Assembly (NCBI GenBank): GCA_030285985.1
Contig: CP127384.1
Span: 434,001-498,000, forward strand
DNA: 64,000 nucleotides
Source: Aquidulcibacter paucihalophilus
Lineage (GTDB): Bacteria; Pseudomonadota; Alphaproteobacteria; Caulobacterales; Caulobacteraceae
Direction of reading: 5' to 3'
Below the pieces are notes generated by a model that saw nothing but the letters and a program-made list of their open reading frames with translations, had not been told where the DNA came from and ran no database searches. Both the position numbers and the translations under genes were made by a program. Within the stretch, counting starts at the first letter, position 1. Every line of letters begins with the position of its first letter. Below are positions 48,175-57,420 of the stretch, one piece after another.

Positions 48175-48603
48175 ATGATCCGCATCGCCTCCGTCGCCGC
48201 CGCCCTGCTGCTCACCGCCGCCCCGGCCTTCGCCCAGTCCGCCGACAACAAGGTCGTCCTGACCTTCGAGACCGGCGCCCGCACCGGCATGGTCATGGTC
48301 GCCCTGTATGACTCGGCCTCGGCCTTCGACGGCGGCTCGGCCCGTCCCGTCGCCGCCACCGCTGTCAGCGCCTCGGGCAGCCGGGTCGTCGCCACCTTCG
48401 AGAACCTGCCCGCCGGCGACTACGCGATGAAGGCGTTCCACGACGTCAACGGCGACGGCGAGATGAACACCAACCCCTTCGGCATGCCGGTCGAGCCCTA
48501 CGCCTTCTCCAACAATGCCGTCGGCAACATGGGCCCCGCCCGCTGGTCCGCCGCCCATTTCGCCGTCTCCGGCGAGACGACGCAGACCATCAGCATCCGC
48601 TGA
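48175..48603 (+). CDS. DUF2141 secreted protein
   Basis: The 142 residues have a signal peptide (IRIASVAAALLLTAAPAFAQ) and a beta-sandwich DUF2141 domain: KVVLTFETGARTGMVMVALYD, ENLPAGDYAMKAFHDVNGDGEMN, NPFGMPVEPYAFSNNA. The HDVNGDGEMN and PxEPYGFSNNA-type motifs are diagnostic. DUF2141 genes often sit near carotenoid genes, here the oxygenase 35 bases on. The function is unknown. Confidence 0.92.
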   Translation: MIRIASVAAALLLTAAPAFAQSADNKVVLTFETGARTGMVMVALYDSASAFDGGSARPVAATAVSASGSRVVATFENLPAGDYAMKAFHDVNGDGEMNTNPFGMPVEPYAFSNNAVGNMGPARWSAAHFAVSGETTQTISIR

Positions 48604-48638
48604 TCCGACCCGCACAGCGCCCGTCAGGAGAGACCGTC

Positions 48639-50099
48639 ATGATCGCCAACCGCCGAAACTTCCTGATGGGCGCCGCCGCCCTGTCAGCCGCCGTCGTCAC
48701 ACCCGAAACCGTCCGCGCCATGGCCGCGCAACAGGCCGCCGCCGACTGGGCCCTGGCCACCGCCGACCTTGAGGCCGACGTCGCGCCGCACGCCATGCAC
48801 CTCGTCCACGGCCGCGCGCCGGCCGACTTGACGGGGACCCTGTTCCGCAACGGTCCGGGCAAATTCCGGCGCCCCGGCGGCTCGGCCACCCACTGGTTCG
48901 ACGGCGACGGCCTGATGCGGGCCTTCCGCGTCAACGACGGCCAGGTCACGCTCGACGCCCGGTTCGCCGACACCCCCAAACGCCGCTGGGAAAGCGAGAT
49001 CGACGCCGTCGTCACCCCCGGCTTCGGCACCCCCGGCGACGACCGCGCCCGCATCGGCTCCAACGATGACGCCAATGCCGCCAACACCGCCGTCATGGTC
49101 GCCGGCGACGAGGTCTGGGCCCTCTGGGAAGGCGGTGCGGCCCTCGCCCTGTCGGCCTCGGACCTGTCGACGAAGCGGTTCGTCACCCTGCGCGACGACC
49201 TCAAGGGCATGCCCTTCCAGGCCCACCCCCGCTACGACCCCGATGGCACGATCTGGAACATCGGCCTGAACGGCGACAAGGCCGTCGTCTGGCATCTGAA
49301 TGCCGACCGCAGCCTGAGCACGGCCGAGGTCATCGACCTGCCGCGCGCCAGCTATATGCACGACTTCACCGCCACCGCCCGCCACCTGATCATCGTGCTG
49401 CAGCCCTGGGTCTTCGACCACCGCGGCATGCCCTTCTCGAGCCGGTTCGCCTGGCGGCCCGAACTGGGCACCCAGGTGCTGGTCATCGACAAGGCCGACC
49501 TGACGCGCCGCCGGATCTATGAGCTGCCGACCTTCAGCTATTTCCACCTCGGCGACGCCTGGGAGGACGCCTCGGGCACGATCCGCTTCGACGTCGCCGC
49601 CGGGAAGGACGTGGCCTTCGCCGTCGAGGGCGCCCGCGTCATGGTCGCCCAGCGCGGCTCGGTCCCCGGCGAACATGCCGTGCTGAACCTGATTACGCTG
49701 CATACGGACGGTCGCGCCGAGATGGTCGCCTCGGGCGTCACCGCCGAGTTCCCGAAAAGCGACCCGCGCCGCGCCGGCCTGCCCCGCCGCCTGACCGTCC
49801 ACGTCGCCGGTGAACGCCCCGATCGCCCGCTACCCACCGGCCTCGCGACCTGGGACTGGGACACGGGCCGGTCCGACGCCTTCCTCTTCGGCGACACCCA
49901 GATCGTGGAAGAGGCCGTCTTCGTCCCGCGCGGCCCGGATGAGGCCGACGCCTGGCTGATCGCCCCCTCGATCAACCTCGCCGAGGGCGTCACCGAACTG
50001 CACGCCTTCAACGCCGCCCGCGTCGCCGACGGCCCGGTCGCGACCTGGCGCGCCGAGGTGGCCCTGCCGGCCGGCTTCCACGGCGTGTGGGCGGGCTAG
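48639..50099 (+). CDS. Carotenoid cleavage oxygenase, Tat-exported
   Basis: Non-haem iron dioxygenase fold of 486 residues. Four iron-binding His residues are placed as in the family: His 196 (AHPRYDPDG), His 241 (MHDFTATARH), His 303 (FHLGDAWED) and His 481 (GFHGVWAG). LFRNGPGKF and HWFDGDGLMRAF are family landmarks. The N-terminus has a Tat signal (NRRNFLMGAAALSAAVV), so it acts in the periplasm. The substrate may be an apocarotenoid or a lignin-derived stilbene; not decidable here. Confidence 0.93.
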   Translation: MIANRRNFLMGAAALSAAVVTPETVRAMAAQQAAADWALATADLEADVAPHAMHLVHGRAPADLTGTLFRNGPGKFRRPGGSATHWFDGDGLMRAFRVNDGQVTLDARFADTPKRRWESEIDAVVTPGFGTPGDDRARIGSNDDANAANTAVMVAGDEVWALWEGGAALALSASDLSTKRFVTLRDDLKGMPFQAHPRYDPDGTIWNIGLNGDKAVVWHLNADRSLSTAEVIDLPRASYMHDFTATARHLIIVLQPWVFDHRGMPFSSRFAWRPELGTQVLVIDKADLTRRRIYELPTFSYFHLGDAWEDASGTIRFDVAAGKDVAFAVEGARVMVAQRGSVPGEHAVLNLITLHTDGRAEMVASGVTAEFPKSDPRRAGLPRRLTVHVAGERPDRPLPTGLATWDWDTGRSDAFLFGDTQIVEEAVFVPRGPDEADAWLIAPSINLAEGVTELHAFNAARVADGPVATWRAEVALPAGFHGVWAG

Positions 50100-50108
50100 G
50101 TGGAAGCT

Positions 50109-50888
50109 TCAATACCAGCCGGCGTCGCGCAGGGCCTTGGCATAGCGGCGGCTGACCGGGGCTTCGATGCCGCCCTCCAGCGTCAGGGTCGCGCGGCCGT
50201 CGCCACGGCTGACGTCGCGCACGGCCTCCCTGGCGACCCACCAGCTGCGGTGCGTCTGCGCGCCCTCCAGTCCCTCCAGCTCGACGAGGGCGTCGGACAG
50301 CCGCATCAGGATCAGGTCCGATCCGCGGTCGGTGTGGATGCGCAGGTAGTGGTCCTCGGACGACACCGCCCGGATGGCCGCGCCGCGCAGCTTGAACGGC
50401 AGCCGGTCGATGAACCGCGCCGGTTTCGCCCCGGGCAGGGCCGCATGCGTCTGCACCGGCGTCCGCGCGAGGAAGACGTTCAGGGCGCTGACCGTCCCCG
50501 TCACCACCAGCACCGGCCCGATGAAGTCCGGCAGCCGCGCCAGGTCGACCGACCGGTCCTCGTCAAAGAACCAGCCGGTGAAGGCCCAGACCAGGACCAC
50601 CAGTGGCCCGGACATCACCACGGTCAGGGCCACGACCGCCATCAGGGGCCGCCGGTCCATATCGAGATAGCGCTCGACCAGCAGGGAGCACAGATGCCCC
50701 CAGAGCGAGCCCAGCAGCATGAGTGGCAGCCAGTAGCCCAGCCGGAACAGCAGGGAGGTCCCGCTCATGCCGAACGCCTCGGTCAGGGCCAGCAGCAGGC
50801 CGGCGGCCAGCGCTACAGCGAGGCCACGCAGCAGCCCGCGATCGATGGAGATGCGCACGACATCCTGTGCCGGCTCGCTCGCGCTCAT
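50109..50888 (-). CDS. Membrane-bound LytTR DNA-binding regulator
   Basis: The 259 residues start with about four membrane segments (LLRGLAVALAAGLLLALTEA, LLFRLGYWLPLMLLGSLWGH, LMAVVALTVVMSGPLVVLVW, FIGPVLVVTGTVSALNVFL) and end in a LytTR domain (IRAVSSEDHYLRIHTDRG, THRSWWVAREAVRDVSR, APVSRRYAKALRDAGWY). No receiver domain. It should sense a membrane or small-molecule signal and act on nearby promoters. It is divergent from the DUF2306 gene, the likely target. Confidence 0.88.
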   Translation of the reverse strand: MSASEPAQDVVRISIDRGLLRGLAVALAAGLLLALTEAFGMSGTSLLFRLGYWLPLMLLGSLWGHLCSLLVERYLDMDRRPLMAVVALTVVMSGPLVVLVWAFTGWFFDEDRSVDLARLPDFIGPVLVVTGTVSALNVFLARTPVQTHAALPGAKPARFIDRLPFKLRGAAIRAVSSEDHYLRIHTDRGSDLILMRLSDALVELEGLEGAQTHRSWWVAREAVRDVSRGDGRATLTLEGGIEAPVSRRYAKALRDAGWY

Positions 50889-51007
50889 GCTGGACGGCCC
50901 CCTGTCCGCGTGGTCTGTCGGACTGCCTTGAGACCACGAAACGGGCCGGGAATGAAGCGCGGATCTGTCACGGACAAACGACCGACCCTTCGACCAGGAC
51001 ATACCCA

Positions 51008-51532
51008 ATGGAGACCCTTGTGACCCACCAGAGCCCCGCCGCCTCCGCCACCTTTCCTGCCCGTCGCCTGTGGCTGCTCGCCGCCGTCACGGCCGGTGCC
51101 GGTCTGGCCCTGGCGGCCGTATCGACCGTCGCCCACGCCCCCGACTGGGCCCTGCTCGCCCGCCAGCCGTGGGTGATCCAGCTCCATATCGCCGCCGCCC
51201 TGCTCGCCCTCCTGCTCGGGACGGTCCAGCTGGTGGGGATCAAGGGCACGGGCGTGCACCGGCTGATCGGCTGGACCTGGGTCGTCGCCATGGTGACCGT
51301 CGCGATCAGCTCCCTGTTCATTCGCCAGATCAATCCGGGCTCCTTCTCCCTGATTCACCTGCTGAGCGGCTGGACCCTGATCGCCCTGCCCATGGCGCTG
51401 TTCGCCATCCGTCGGGGTCGGGTCGCCCGTCACGCCAGCGGCATGACCTGGACCTTCGTCGGCGGCCTGATCGTCGCCGGTGCGTTCACCTTCCTGCCGG
51501 GCCGCCTGCTGTGGGAGGTGTTCTTCGGCTAG
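51008..51532 (+). CDS. DUF2306 membrane protein
   Basis: The 174 residues have about four to five hydrophobic spans (LWLLAAVTAGAGLALAAVST, LHIAAALLALLLGTVQLVGI) and conserved GTGVHRLIGWTWVVAMVTVA and ASGMTWTFVGGLIVAG motifs, with His residues that could hold a haem or metal. Function is unknown. The ATG at 51008 is chosen; the frame is open upstream. A divergent LytTR gene suggests regulation. The stop shares a CTAG with the convergent TetR gene. Confidence 0.87.
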   Translation: METLVTHQSPAASATFPARRLWLLAAVTAGAGLALAAVSTVAHAPDWALLARQPWVIQLHIAAALLALLLGTVQLVGIKGTGVHRLIGWTWVVAMVTVAISSLFIRQINPGSFSLIHLLSGWTLIALPMALFAIRRGRVARHASGMTWTFVGGLIVAGAFTFLPGRLLWEVFFG

Positions 51533-52227
51533 GCCGGCTCGGGCCCGCAGACCGCCCGGAACCCGGCCGCGGCGAACCGCACGATATAGTCGCAGGCGCT
51601 CTCCAGATCCCCCGACCGGCACAGTCCGCCCGATAGCCGGTCCAGCCGCCCGGTCTCACCCAGCGTCAGCGTCAGCGCGCCCGACAGGTTGTGATAGGCC
51701 CAGTAAAGATCGACCTCGCGGGCGTCCGGCAGAACCCGCTTGATCAGCTCGATCAGCCGCCGGATCGCCGGATCATAGTAGCGGGCCATGGTCTCGCCGC
51801 CGAAGGTCGGGTTGGCGTTGGTCTGGGCCACGAGCGCCGAATAGTGCTTCCAACCCGGCCCGCCCTTCATGGACCACTGGAACGGTGGCCGGAGAAACGC
51901 CTCGAACAGGCCCTCCAGCGTCATCGCATCACCCATCTCGGCGGCATAGCGGTTGATGGCGTCGACCCGCTCGTTGTTCCAGACCTCGGCGCGCCGCAGG
52001 AAGACCGCGTCGAACAGCCCCCGCTTGGCCCCGAAATAGTAGTGGACCAGGGCCGTATCCACCCCGGCCTCGCGCGCCACTTCGCGGATGGTGACGCCAT
52101 AGAAGCCGTGTTTGGAAAACAGGTCCTCCGCCGCGTCGAGGATCAGGTCCCGTGTATCGGCGGTGCCTGCGGCCTTTGCCTTGGGCGGGCGGCCCCGTTT
52201 TGCGGTCGGCGCGTCGATCTTGGTCAT
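51529..52227 (-). CDS. TetR-family transcriptional regulator
   Basis: The 232 residues start with a basic tail (KRGRPPKAKAAG, AT-hook-like) and the TetR helix-turn-helix (RDLILDAAEDLFSKHGFYGVTIREVAREAGVDTALVHYYFG). The C-terminal ligand domain contains FLRPPFQWSMKGGPGW. It faces the TonB receptor gene, and two palindromes lie in the intergenic region (52228-52404), so it probably controls that receptor and the MFS gene. The ligand is unknown. Start 52227 (MTKIDAP) is preferred to 52248. Confidence 0.9.
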   Translation of the reverse strand: MTKIDAPTAKRGRPPKAKAAGTADTRDLILDAAEDLFSKHGFYGVTIREVAREAGVDTALVHYYFGAKRGLFDAVFLRRAEVWNNERVDAINRYAAEMGDAMTLEGLFEAFLRPPFQWSMKGGPGWKHYSALVAQTNANPTFGGETMARYYDPAIRRLIELIKRVLPDAREVDLYWAYHNLSGALTLTLGETGRLDRLSGGLCRSGDLESACDYIVRFAAAGFRAVCGPEPA

Positions 52228-52255
52228 GACGCCGAAGCTAGGCCGCATCGCCCTG

Positions 52256-52276
52256 CCTGTGCAACGGCGCCACAGG
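52256..52276. promoter_or_regulatory. Palindrome near the TetR start
   Basis: CCTGTG (52256-52261) and CACAGG (52271-52276) are inverted with a 9-base spacer, 29 bases upstream of the tetR start codon. A candidate autoregulatory operator. Confidence 0.35.
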
Positions 52277-52293
52277 TCGGACCGCAGGTGACC

Positions 52294-52312
52294 AACGGTA
52301 AGCTGGACCGTT
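52294..52312. promoter_or_regulatory. Candidate TetR operator over the receptor -35 element
   Basis: AACGGT-AAGCTGG-ACCGTT is a 19-bp palindrome with perfect 6-bp arms. Its right end overlaps TTGACA (52312-52317), a good -35, with TACGTT 16 bases on as a weak -10. The geometry suits repression of the TonB receptor by the adjacent TetR protein. Confidence 0.45.
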
Positions 52313-52404
52313 TGACAGGCGGCTGAAAACGATTACGTTCCGGAAAATCATTGAACGCTGAATAAAAGCGTCATCGGGCTGGAAATCACAGGACTGGGGC
52401 TACC

Positions 52405-54603
52405 ATGAACCGCTATGTAAAGACCGCCTTGCTTGCCGGAGCCGCCTGGAGCGCGCTCTCCACCTTCGCGATGGCGCAAGACGCCGCGCCGCAGGACGGG
52501 GCTTCCTCGCTGGACGACATCGTCGTCAGCGCCCGTCGCCGCGACGAACTGCTGAAGGACGTGCCGATCTCGGTGTCGGCCATCGGCGAGGAGCGTCTGG
52601 AGCAGACCGGCGCTTCGGACATCACCGCCCTGCAGCAGCAGACCCCGAACGCCACCGTCCAGGTCGCGCGCGGTTCGAACTCGACCCTGATCTCCTTCAT
52701 CCGCGGCGTCGGCCAGCAGGACCCGCTCTGGGGCTTCGAGCCCGGCGTGGGTCTCTACGTCGATGACGTCTATGTCGCCCGTCCGCAGGGCGCTGTGCTC
52801 GACATCTACGACGTCCAGCGCATCGAGGTGCTGCGCGGTCCGCAAGGTTCGCTGTACGGCCGCAACACCGTCGGCGGCGCGATCAAATACGTCACCAATA
52901 CCCTGTCGAGCGACCCGGAGCTTACGCTGCGCGGTGCCTACGGCAGCTATAACCAGGTCGACCTGATGGCTGTGGGCAGCGTCCCGCTGGCCGACAATTT
53001 CCGCGTCGGCGGTGCCATCGCTTCCTATCAGCGCGACGGCTACGGAACCAACCTCACCACCGGTGCCGAACACTACAACAAGGACGTGCTGGCCGGCCGC
53101 CTGAGTGCCGAGTGGGAGCCGCGCGACGACATCTCCATCCGCCTCGCCTATGACCGGGTCCAGGACGACTCCAACCCCCGCCACGGCAGCCGACTGGTCG
53201 CCGGTGCCACCCCGGCCGGTGCCGTCCTGCCGAGCGTCTACGACACCCGCGCAGGGCTCGGCGACGTCAACTCGGTGGAGAGCCAGGGCGCGTCTGCGAC
53301 CGTCCAGATCAATCTGAACGACAACTGGACCTTCAAGTCGATCACGGCCTGGCGCGAGGGCGAGACCACCACGGTCATCGACTTCGACAACACGCCGGCG
53401 GCGACTCTGGACATCCCGGGCTTCTATGCCGATGACCAGTTCACGCAGGAGTTCCAGTTCCTGTTCGACTTTGACCGGATCCAGGGTGTGGCCGGCTTCT
53501 TCTATCTGGACGGCCACGCCGAAGGCGCTTTCGACACCATCCTGGCCAATGCCGGCATCGTCATCGGCACCAACGGCCAGGTGGAAACCGAGAGCTGGGC
53601 CGGCTTCGCCGACGTCAACCTCGACCTGACCGATCGCCTGCACCTTGGCCTCGGCGTTCGCTATACGCTGGACGACAAGGAAGGGACCGTGTTCCGCGCC
53701 AACTATCTCGGTGCCACTCGCAGCCCCCTGCTCGGTGGCACGGTGCGTGCGCCGCTGCTGGTCCGCTCCAACTATACCAACGACAACGATTTCAGCCAGT
53801 TCACGCCGCGCATCGCCCTGTCCTATGACCTGACGGATGACCTGACGACCTACGCGTCCTACTCGCAGGGCTTCAAGTCCGGCGGCTTCGACATGCGAGG
53901 CGACGTGATCCTGACGCCGAACACGGTCAATGGCTACGATCCCGAGACGGTCGACTCCTATGAGATCGGACTGAAGGGTGCCCTTGATCGCCTGACCTTC
54001 TCGACCGCGATCTTCTACAATGAATACCAGGACCAGCAGGTCACCACCCAGGTTCCCTCGGGTGCCAGCATTGCCAGCTTCGTCGACAACGTCGGTTCCT
54101 CGACCTTCTACGGTGCCGAGTTCGAAGGCCGGCTGCGCATCCTCGACAACCTGTCGGCCAACTTCGCGGTCGGCTACCTGCACTCCGACTTCGAAGAGTT
54201 CCTGCGCTACAATCTGACGACCATGGTGTTCGAGGACATCTCCAATCAGGTCGTGCTGCAGAACGCCCCGGAGTGGACCGGCTACCTCGGCTTCACCTGG
54301 ATCGGCGATGTGGCCGGCGGTGCCCTGGCGGTGACCCCGTCGGTCAGCTACCGCGGCGACTCGAGCATGTTCGAGTTCCCGAACCCGGTCCTCGACCAGC
54401 AGGCCTATTCGCTGGTTGATCTGTCGATCGTCTGGACCGATCCGACCGACCGCTTCACCCTGGGCCTCTACGGCAAGAACCTGACCGACGAAGAGTACCG
54501 CGTCGGCGGCTACAACTTCCCGGGCGCGCTCTTCGACAACTCGCTGATCGGCTACTACGGCCCGCCGCAGACGGTTACCGCCTCGCTGCAGGTCAAGTTC
54601 TGA
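52405..54603 (+). CDS. TonB-dependent receptor
   Basis: The 732 residues comprise a signal peptide (YVKTALLAGAAWSALSTFAMAQ), a plug (LDDIVVSARRRDELLKDVPI, IRGVGQQDPLWGFEPGVG, VLRGPQGSLYGRNTVGGAI) and a 22-strand-type barrel ending QTVTASLQVKF. The plug type, with QGSLYGRNTVGG, is the large Caulobacter/sphingomonad class that imports diverse carbon compounds. It lies between a divergent TetR gene and a downstream MFS gene: an uptake module. A strong terminator follows. Confidence 0.95.
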   Translation: MNRYVKTALLAGAAWSALSTFAMAQDAAPQDGASSLDDIVVSARRRDELLKDVPISVSAIGEERLEQTGASDITALQQQTPNATVQVARGSNSTLISFIRGVGQQDPLWGFEPGVGLYVDDVYVARPQGAVLDIYDVQRIEVLRGPQGSLYGRNTVGGAIKYVTNTLSSDPELTLRGAYGSYNQVDLMAVGSVPLADNFRVGGAIASYQRDGYGTNLTTGAEHYNKDVLAGRLSAEWEPRDDISIRLAYDRVQDDSNPRHGSRLVAGATPAGAVLPSVYDTRAGLGDVNSVESQGASATVQINLNDNWTFKSITAWREGETTTVIDFDNTPAATLDIPGFYADDQFTQEFQFLFDFDRIQGVAGFFYLDGHAEGAFDTILANAGIVIGTNGQVETESWAGFADVNLDLTDRLHLGLGVRYTLDDKEGTVFRANYLGATRSPLLGGTVRAPLLVRSNYTNDNDFSQFTPRIALSYDLTDDLTTYASYSQGFKSGGFDMRGDVILTPNTVNGYDPETVDSYEIGLKGALDRLTFSTAIFYNEYQDQQVTTQVPSGASIASFVDNVGSSTFYGAEFEGRLRILDNLSANFAVGYLHSDFEEFLRYNLTTMVFEDISNQVVLQNAPEWTGYLGFTWIGDVAGGALAVTPSVSYRGDSSMFEFPNPVLDQQAYSLVDLSIVWTDPTDRFTLGLYGKNLTDEEYRVGGYNFPGALFDNSLIGYYGPPQTVTASLQVKF

Positions 54604-54644
54604 TCCGACCAAACGACTCCTGAAGCCTGATCGCATCTGATCCA

Positions 54645-54680
54645 GGGCGGCGGTTCACCTGAGCCGCCGCCCTTTTTCTT
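54645..54680 (+). terminator. Rho-independent terminator after the TonB receptor
   Basis: GGGCGGCGG (54645-54653) pairs perfectly with CCGCCGCCC (54664-54672), with further TCA/TGA pairing in the loop, and TTTTTCTT follows. It is 42 bases past the receptor stop and separates it from the MFS gene. Confidence 0.88.
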
Positions 54681-54744
54681 TGGCGCTGCTGAAAAGCGAC
54701 GCTACCGTTCCGACCAACAAGAAGACCAAGTCGAGGGAAGCGCC

Positions 54745-56094
54745 ATGAGCATGACGGATCAGGGCATCGGGCCCGCCGCCAATCCGGGTTACCGCGCCTA
54801 CGTTCTGGCGCTGCTGATGGTGGTCTACACCTTCAACTTCATCGACCGGCAGATCCTCGCCATCCTGCTGCCCTACATCAAGGCCGAGCTGCATTTCACC
54901 GACAGCCAGTTGGGCCTGCTGGGCGGGCCGGCCTTCGCCGTCGTCTATTCGACGCTCGCCATTCCCATCGCCTGGCTGGCTGACCGGGTCAGCCGGGTTT
55001 CCATCGTCGGCGTGTCGCTGGCGGTGTGGAGCGGCTTTACGGCCCTGTGCGGGTTCGCGACCGGCTTCTGGACCCTGTTCGGCGCCCGCATGGGCGTCGG
55101 TGTCGGCGAGGCGGGCGGCGTCGCCCCGTCCTATTCGCTGGTGGCCGACTATTTCCCCAAGTCGCAGCGCGCGCGGGCCCTGGCCTTCTATTCGTTCGGC
55201 GTCCCGATCGGCACGGCCCTGGGCTATCTGTTCGGCGGCCTGCTGGCCGAGCACATCAACTGGCGAATCGCCTTCATGATCGTCGGCGGCGTCGGCGTCC
55301 TGCTGTTCCCGCTGCTGAAATTTACCGTCAAGGACCCCGTCCGCGGCGGCTTTGACCGGCCCGAACCGGTCGCGGGCGAGGCCGAGGTCGAGCATGTGCC
55401 CACCAAGGCCGCCGGTTTCGGCGAGGTCTGGAACGTCCTGCTCAAGAAGCCCAGCTTCTGGTTCCTCGCCTTCGGTGCCGCCTGTTCGTCGGTCTATGGC
55501 TACGGGGCGGCCTTCTGGCTGCCCAGCTTCTTCCAGCGCTCCATGGGCATGGAGGGGGTCGACCGGGCGCTCTACATCGCCGGCATCGCCTTCATCGGCG
55601 GCACGATCGGCATCTGGCTCGGCGGCTGGCTGGCCGACAAGCTCGGCAAGGGCGTGAAGAAGGCGGCCTATCCGCTGGTCCCGGCGATCGGTTTCATCAT
55701 TGCCGTGCCGATGTTCTGGCTGGCCATGAATGTGCCGGACCGGTCGTTCGACATCCTCGGCTTCGCCGTGGCCGGCAAATGGGTGGCCTTCGTGCTGTTC
55801 CTCGTGCCCCAGGCGCTCAGCCTCGCCTGGCTGGGTCCGGTCGTCACTTCGGTGCAGCATCTGGTCCCGGCGCACATGCGCTCGACCGCCTCGGCCAGCT
55901 TCCTGCTGATCAACAATCTGGTCGGCATCGGTCTGGGCATCTACCTCCTCGGTGCCGTGTCGGACTATCTGACACCGCGCTTCGGCGAGGAGGCGCTGCG
56001 CTATTCGCTGTACGTCGGACAGTGGTTCTACGCCCTGGCCGCCATCCTTCTGATCATCTCGGCGCGGAGCCTGAAGAAGGACTGGGTGGACTGA
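54745..56094 (+). CDS. MFS transporter (spinster-like)
   Basis: Inner-membrane carrier of 449 residues with 12 predicted spans. The start NPGYRAYVLALLMVVYTFNFIDRQI, the GLLGGPAFAVVYSTLAIPIAWLADR loop (motif A variant) and GARMGVGVGEAGGVAPSYSL are typical of spinster-type members. It probably takes up what the TonB receptor upstream brings into the periplasm, but the terminator between them implies its own promoter or read-through. Confidence 0.9.
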   Translation: MSMTDQGIGPAANPGYRAYVLALLMVVYTFNFIDRQILAILLPYIKAELHFTDSQLGLLGGPAFAVVYSTLAIPIAWLADRVSRVSIVGVSLAVWSGFTALCGFATGFWTLFGARMGVGVGEAGGVAPSYSLVADYFPKSQRARALAFYSFGVPIGTALGYLFGGLLAEHINWRIAFMIVGGVGVLLFPLLKFTVKDPVRGGFDRPEPVAGEAEVEHVPTKAAGFGEVWNVLLKKPSFWFLAFGAACSSVYGYGAAFWLPSFFQRSMGMEGVDRALYIAGIAFIGGTIGIWLGGWLADKLGKGVKKAAYPLVPAIGFIIAVPMFWLAMNVPDRSFDILGFAVAGKWVAFVLFLVPQALSLAWLGPVVTSVQHLVPAHMRSTASASFLLINNLVGIGLGIYLLGAVSDYLTPRFGEEALRYSLYVGQWFYALAAILLIISARSLKKDWVD

Positions 56095-56176
56095 TCGCGG
56101 GGGGACGGTTGCGCCTGCGAAGGCGCAGACCCTATAAGCGCCGCAACTCCTCCCAGCAGTCCGGCGGCGCCTCTCC

Positions 56177-57367
56177 ATGAACATCCACGAATACCAGGCC
56201 AAACAGGTCCTGAAGGGCTTTGGCGCACCGGTCGCCGAAGGCGTCGCCATCACCTCGGCCGACCAGGCCGAGGCCGCCGCGAAGCAACTGCCCGGCCCGC
56301 TGTATGTGGTGAAGTCGCAGATCCACGCCGGCGGCCGCGGCAAGGGCAAGTTCAAGGAACTGGGCCCCGACGCCAAGGGCGGCGTCCGTCTGGCCTTCTC
56401 GATCGAGGACGTGGTCAAGAACGCCCGTGAGATGCTGGGCAATACCCTGGTCACCGCCCAGACGGGCCCGGCCGGGAAGCAGGTCAACCGCCTCTATATC
56501 GAAGACGGCGCTGACATCGACCGCGAACTCTACTGCTCGCTGCTGGTCGACCGCGCGACGGGCCGCGTCTCCTTCGTCGTCTCGACCGAGGGCGGCATGG
56601 ACATCGAGGCGGTCGCCCACGACACGCCCGAGAAGATCCTCACCATCGACATCAACCCGGAAGCCGGCGTCACCCCCGCCAATGTCGCCGAGATCAACGG
56701 TGCCTACGGCCTGACCGGCGATGCGGCCAGGGACGGCGAGAGCCTGTTCCCGATTCTCTACAAAGCCTTCGTCGAGAAGGACATGGCCATGCTGGAGGTC
56801 AATCCGCTGATCGTCATGAAGGACGGTCATCTGCGGGTGCTGGACGCCAAGGTCAGCTTCGACGGCAATGCCCTGTTCCGCCACGAGGACATGAAGGCGC
56901 TGCGCGACGAGACCGAGGAAGACGCCAAGGAGATCGAGGCCTCGGAGTGGGACCTCGCCTATGTCGCCCTCGACGGCAACATCGGCTGCATGGTCAACGG
57001 TGCCGGCCTGGCCATGGCGACGATGGACATCATCAAGCTGTACGGCAAAGAGCCCGCCAACTTCTGCGACGTCGGCGGCGGCGCCTCCAAGGAAAAGGTC
57101 GCGGCGGCCTTCAAGATCATCACCGCCGACCCGGCCGTCCAGGGCATTCTGGTCAACATCTTCGGCGGCATCATGAAATGTGACGTCATCGCCGAGGGCG
57201 TGGTCGCCGCGGTGAAGGAAGTGGGCCTGAAGGTGCCGCTGGTCGTCCGCCTCGAAGGCACCAATGTCACCGAGGGCAAGCGCATCCTCAACGAATCGGG
57301 CCTCGCCATCACCGCCGCCGATGACCTCGACGACGCCGCCCAGAAGATCGTCGCGGCGGTCGGCTGA
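56177..57367 (+). CDS. sucC: Succinate-CoA ligase, beta subunit
   Basis: TCA-cycle enzyme; with SucD forms succinate from succinyl-CoA with ATP or GTP synthesis. The protein has 396 residues. ATP-grasp domain ([34 protein letters not shown]), with [14 protein letters not shown] and [17 protein letters not shown] at the interface with SucD. Followed by sucD after 53 bases, the usual order. Confidence 0.98.
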   Translation: MNIHEYQAKQVLKGFGAPVAEGVAITSADQAEAAAKQLPGPLYVVKSQIHAGGRGKGKFKELGPDAKGGVRLAFSIEDVVKNAREMLGNTLVTAQTGPAGKQVNRLYIEDGADIDRELYCSLLVDRATGRVSFVVSTEGGMDIEAVAHDTPEKILTIDINPEAGVTPANVAEINGAYGLTGDAARDGESLFPILYKAFVEKDMAMLEVNPLIVMKDGHLRVLDAKVSFDGNALFRHEDMKALRDETEEDAKEIEASEWDLAYVALDGNIGCMVNGAGLAMATMDIIKLYGKEPANFCDVGGGASKEKVAAAFKIITADPAVQGILVNIFGGIMKCDVIAEGVVAAVKEVGLKVPLVVRLEGTNVTEGKRILNESGLAITAADDLDDAAQKIVAAVG

Positions 57368-57420
57368 GCCTTCCGGCCCGCCACCGACCGTCCCGCTGAC
57401 CGAATAATCAGAGCAGACCC

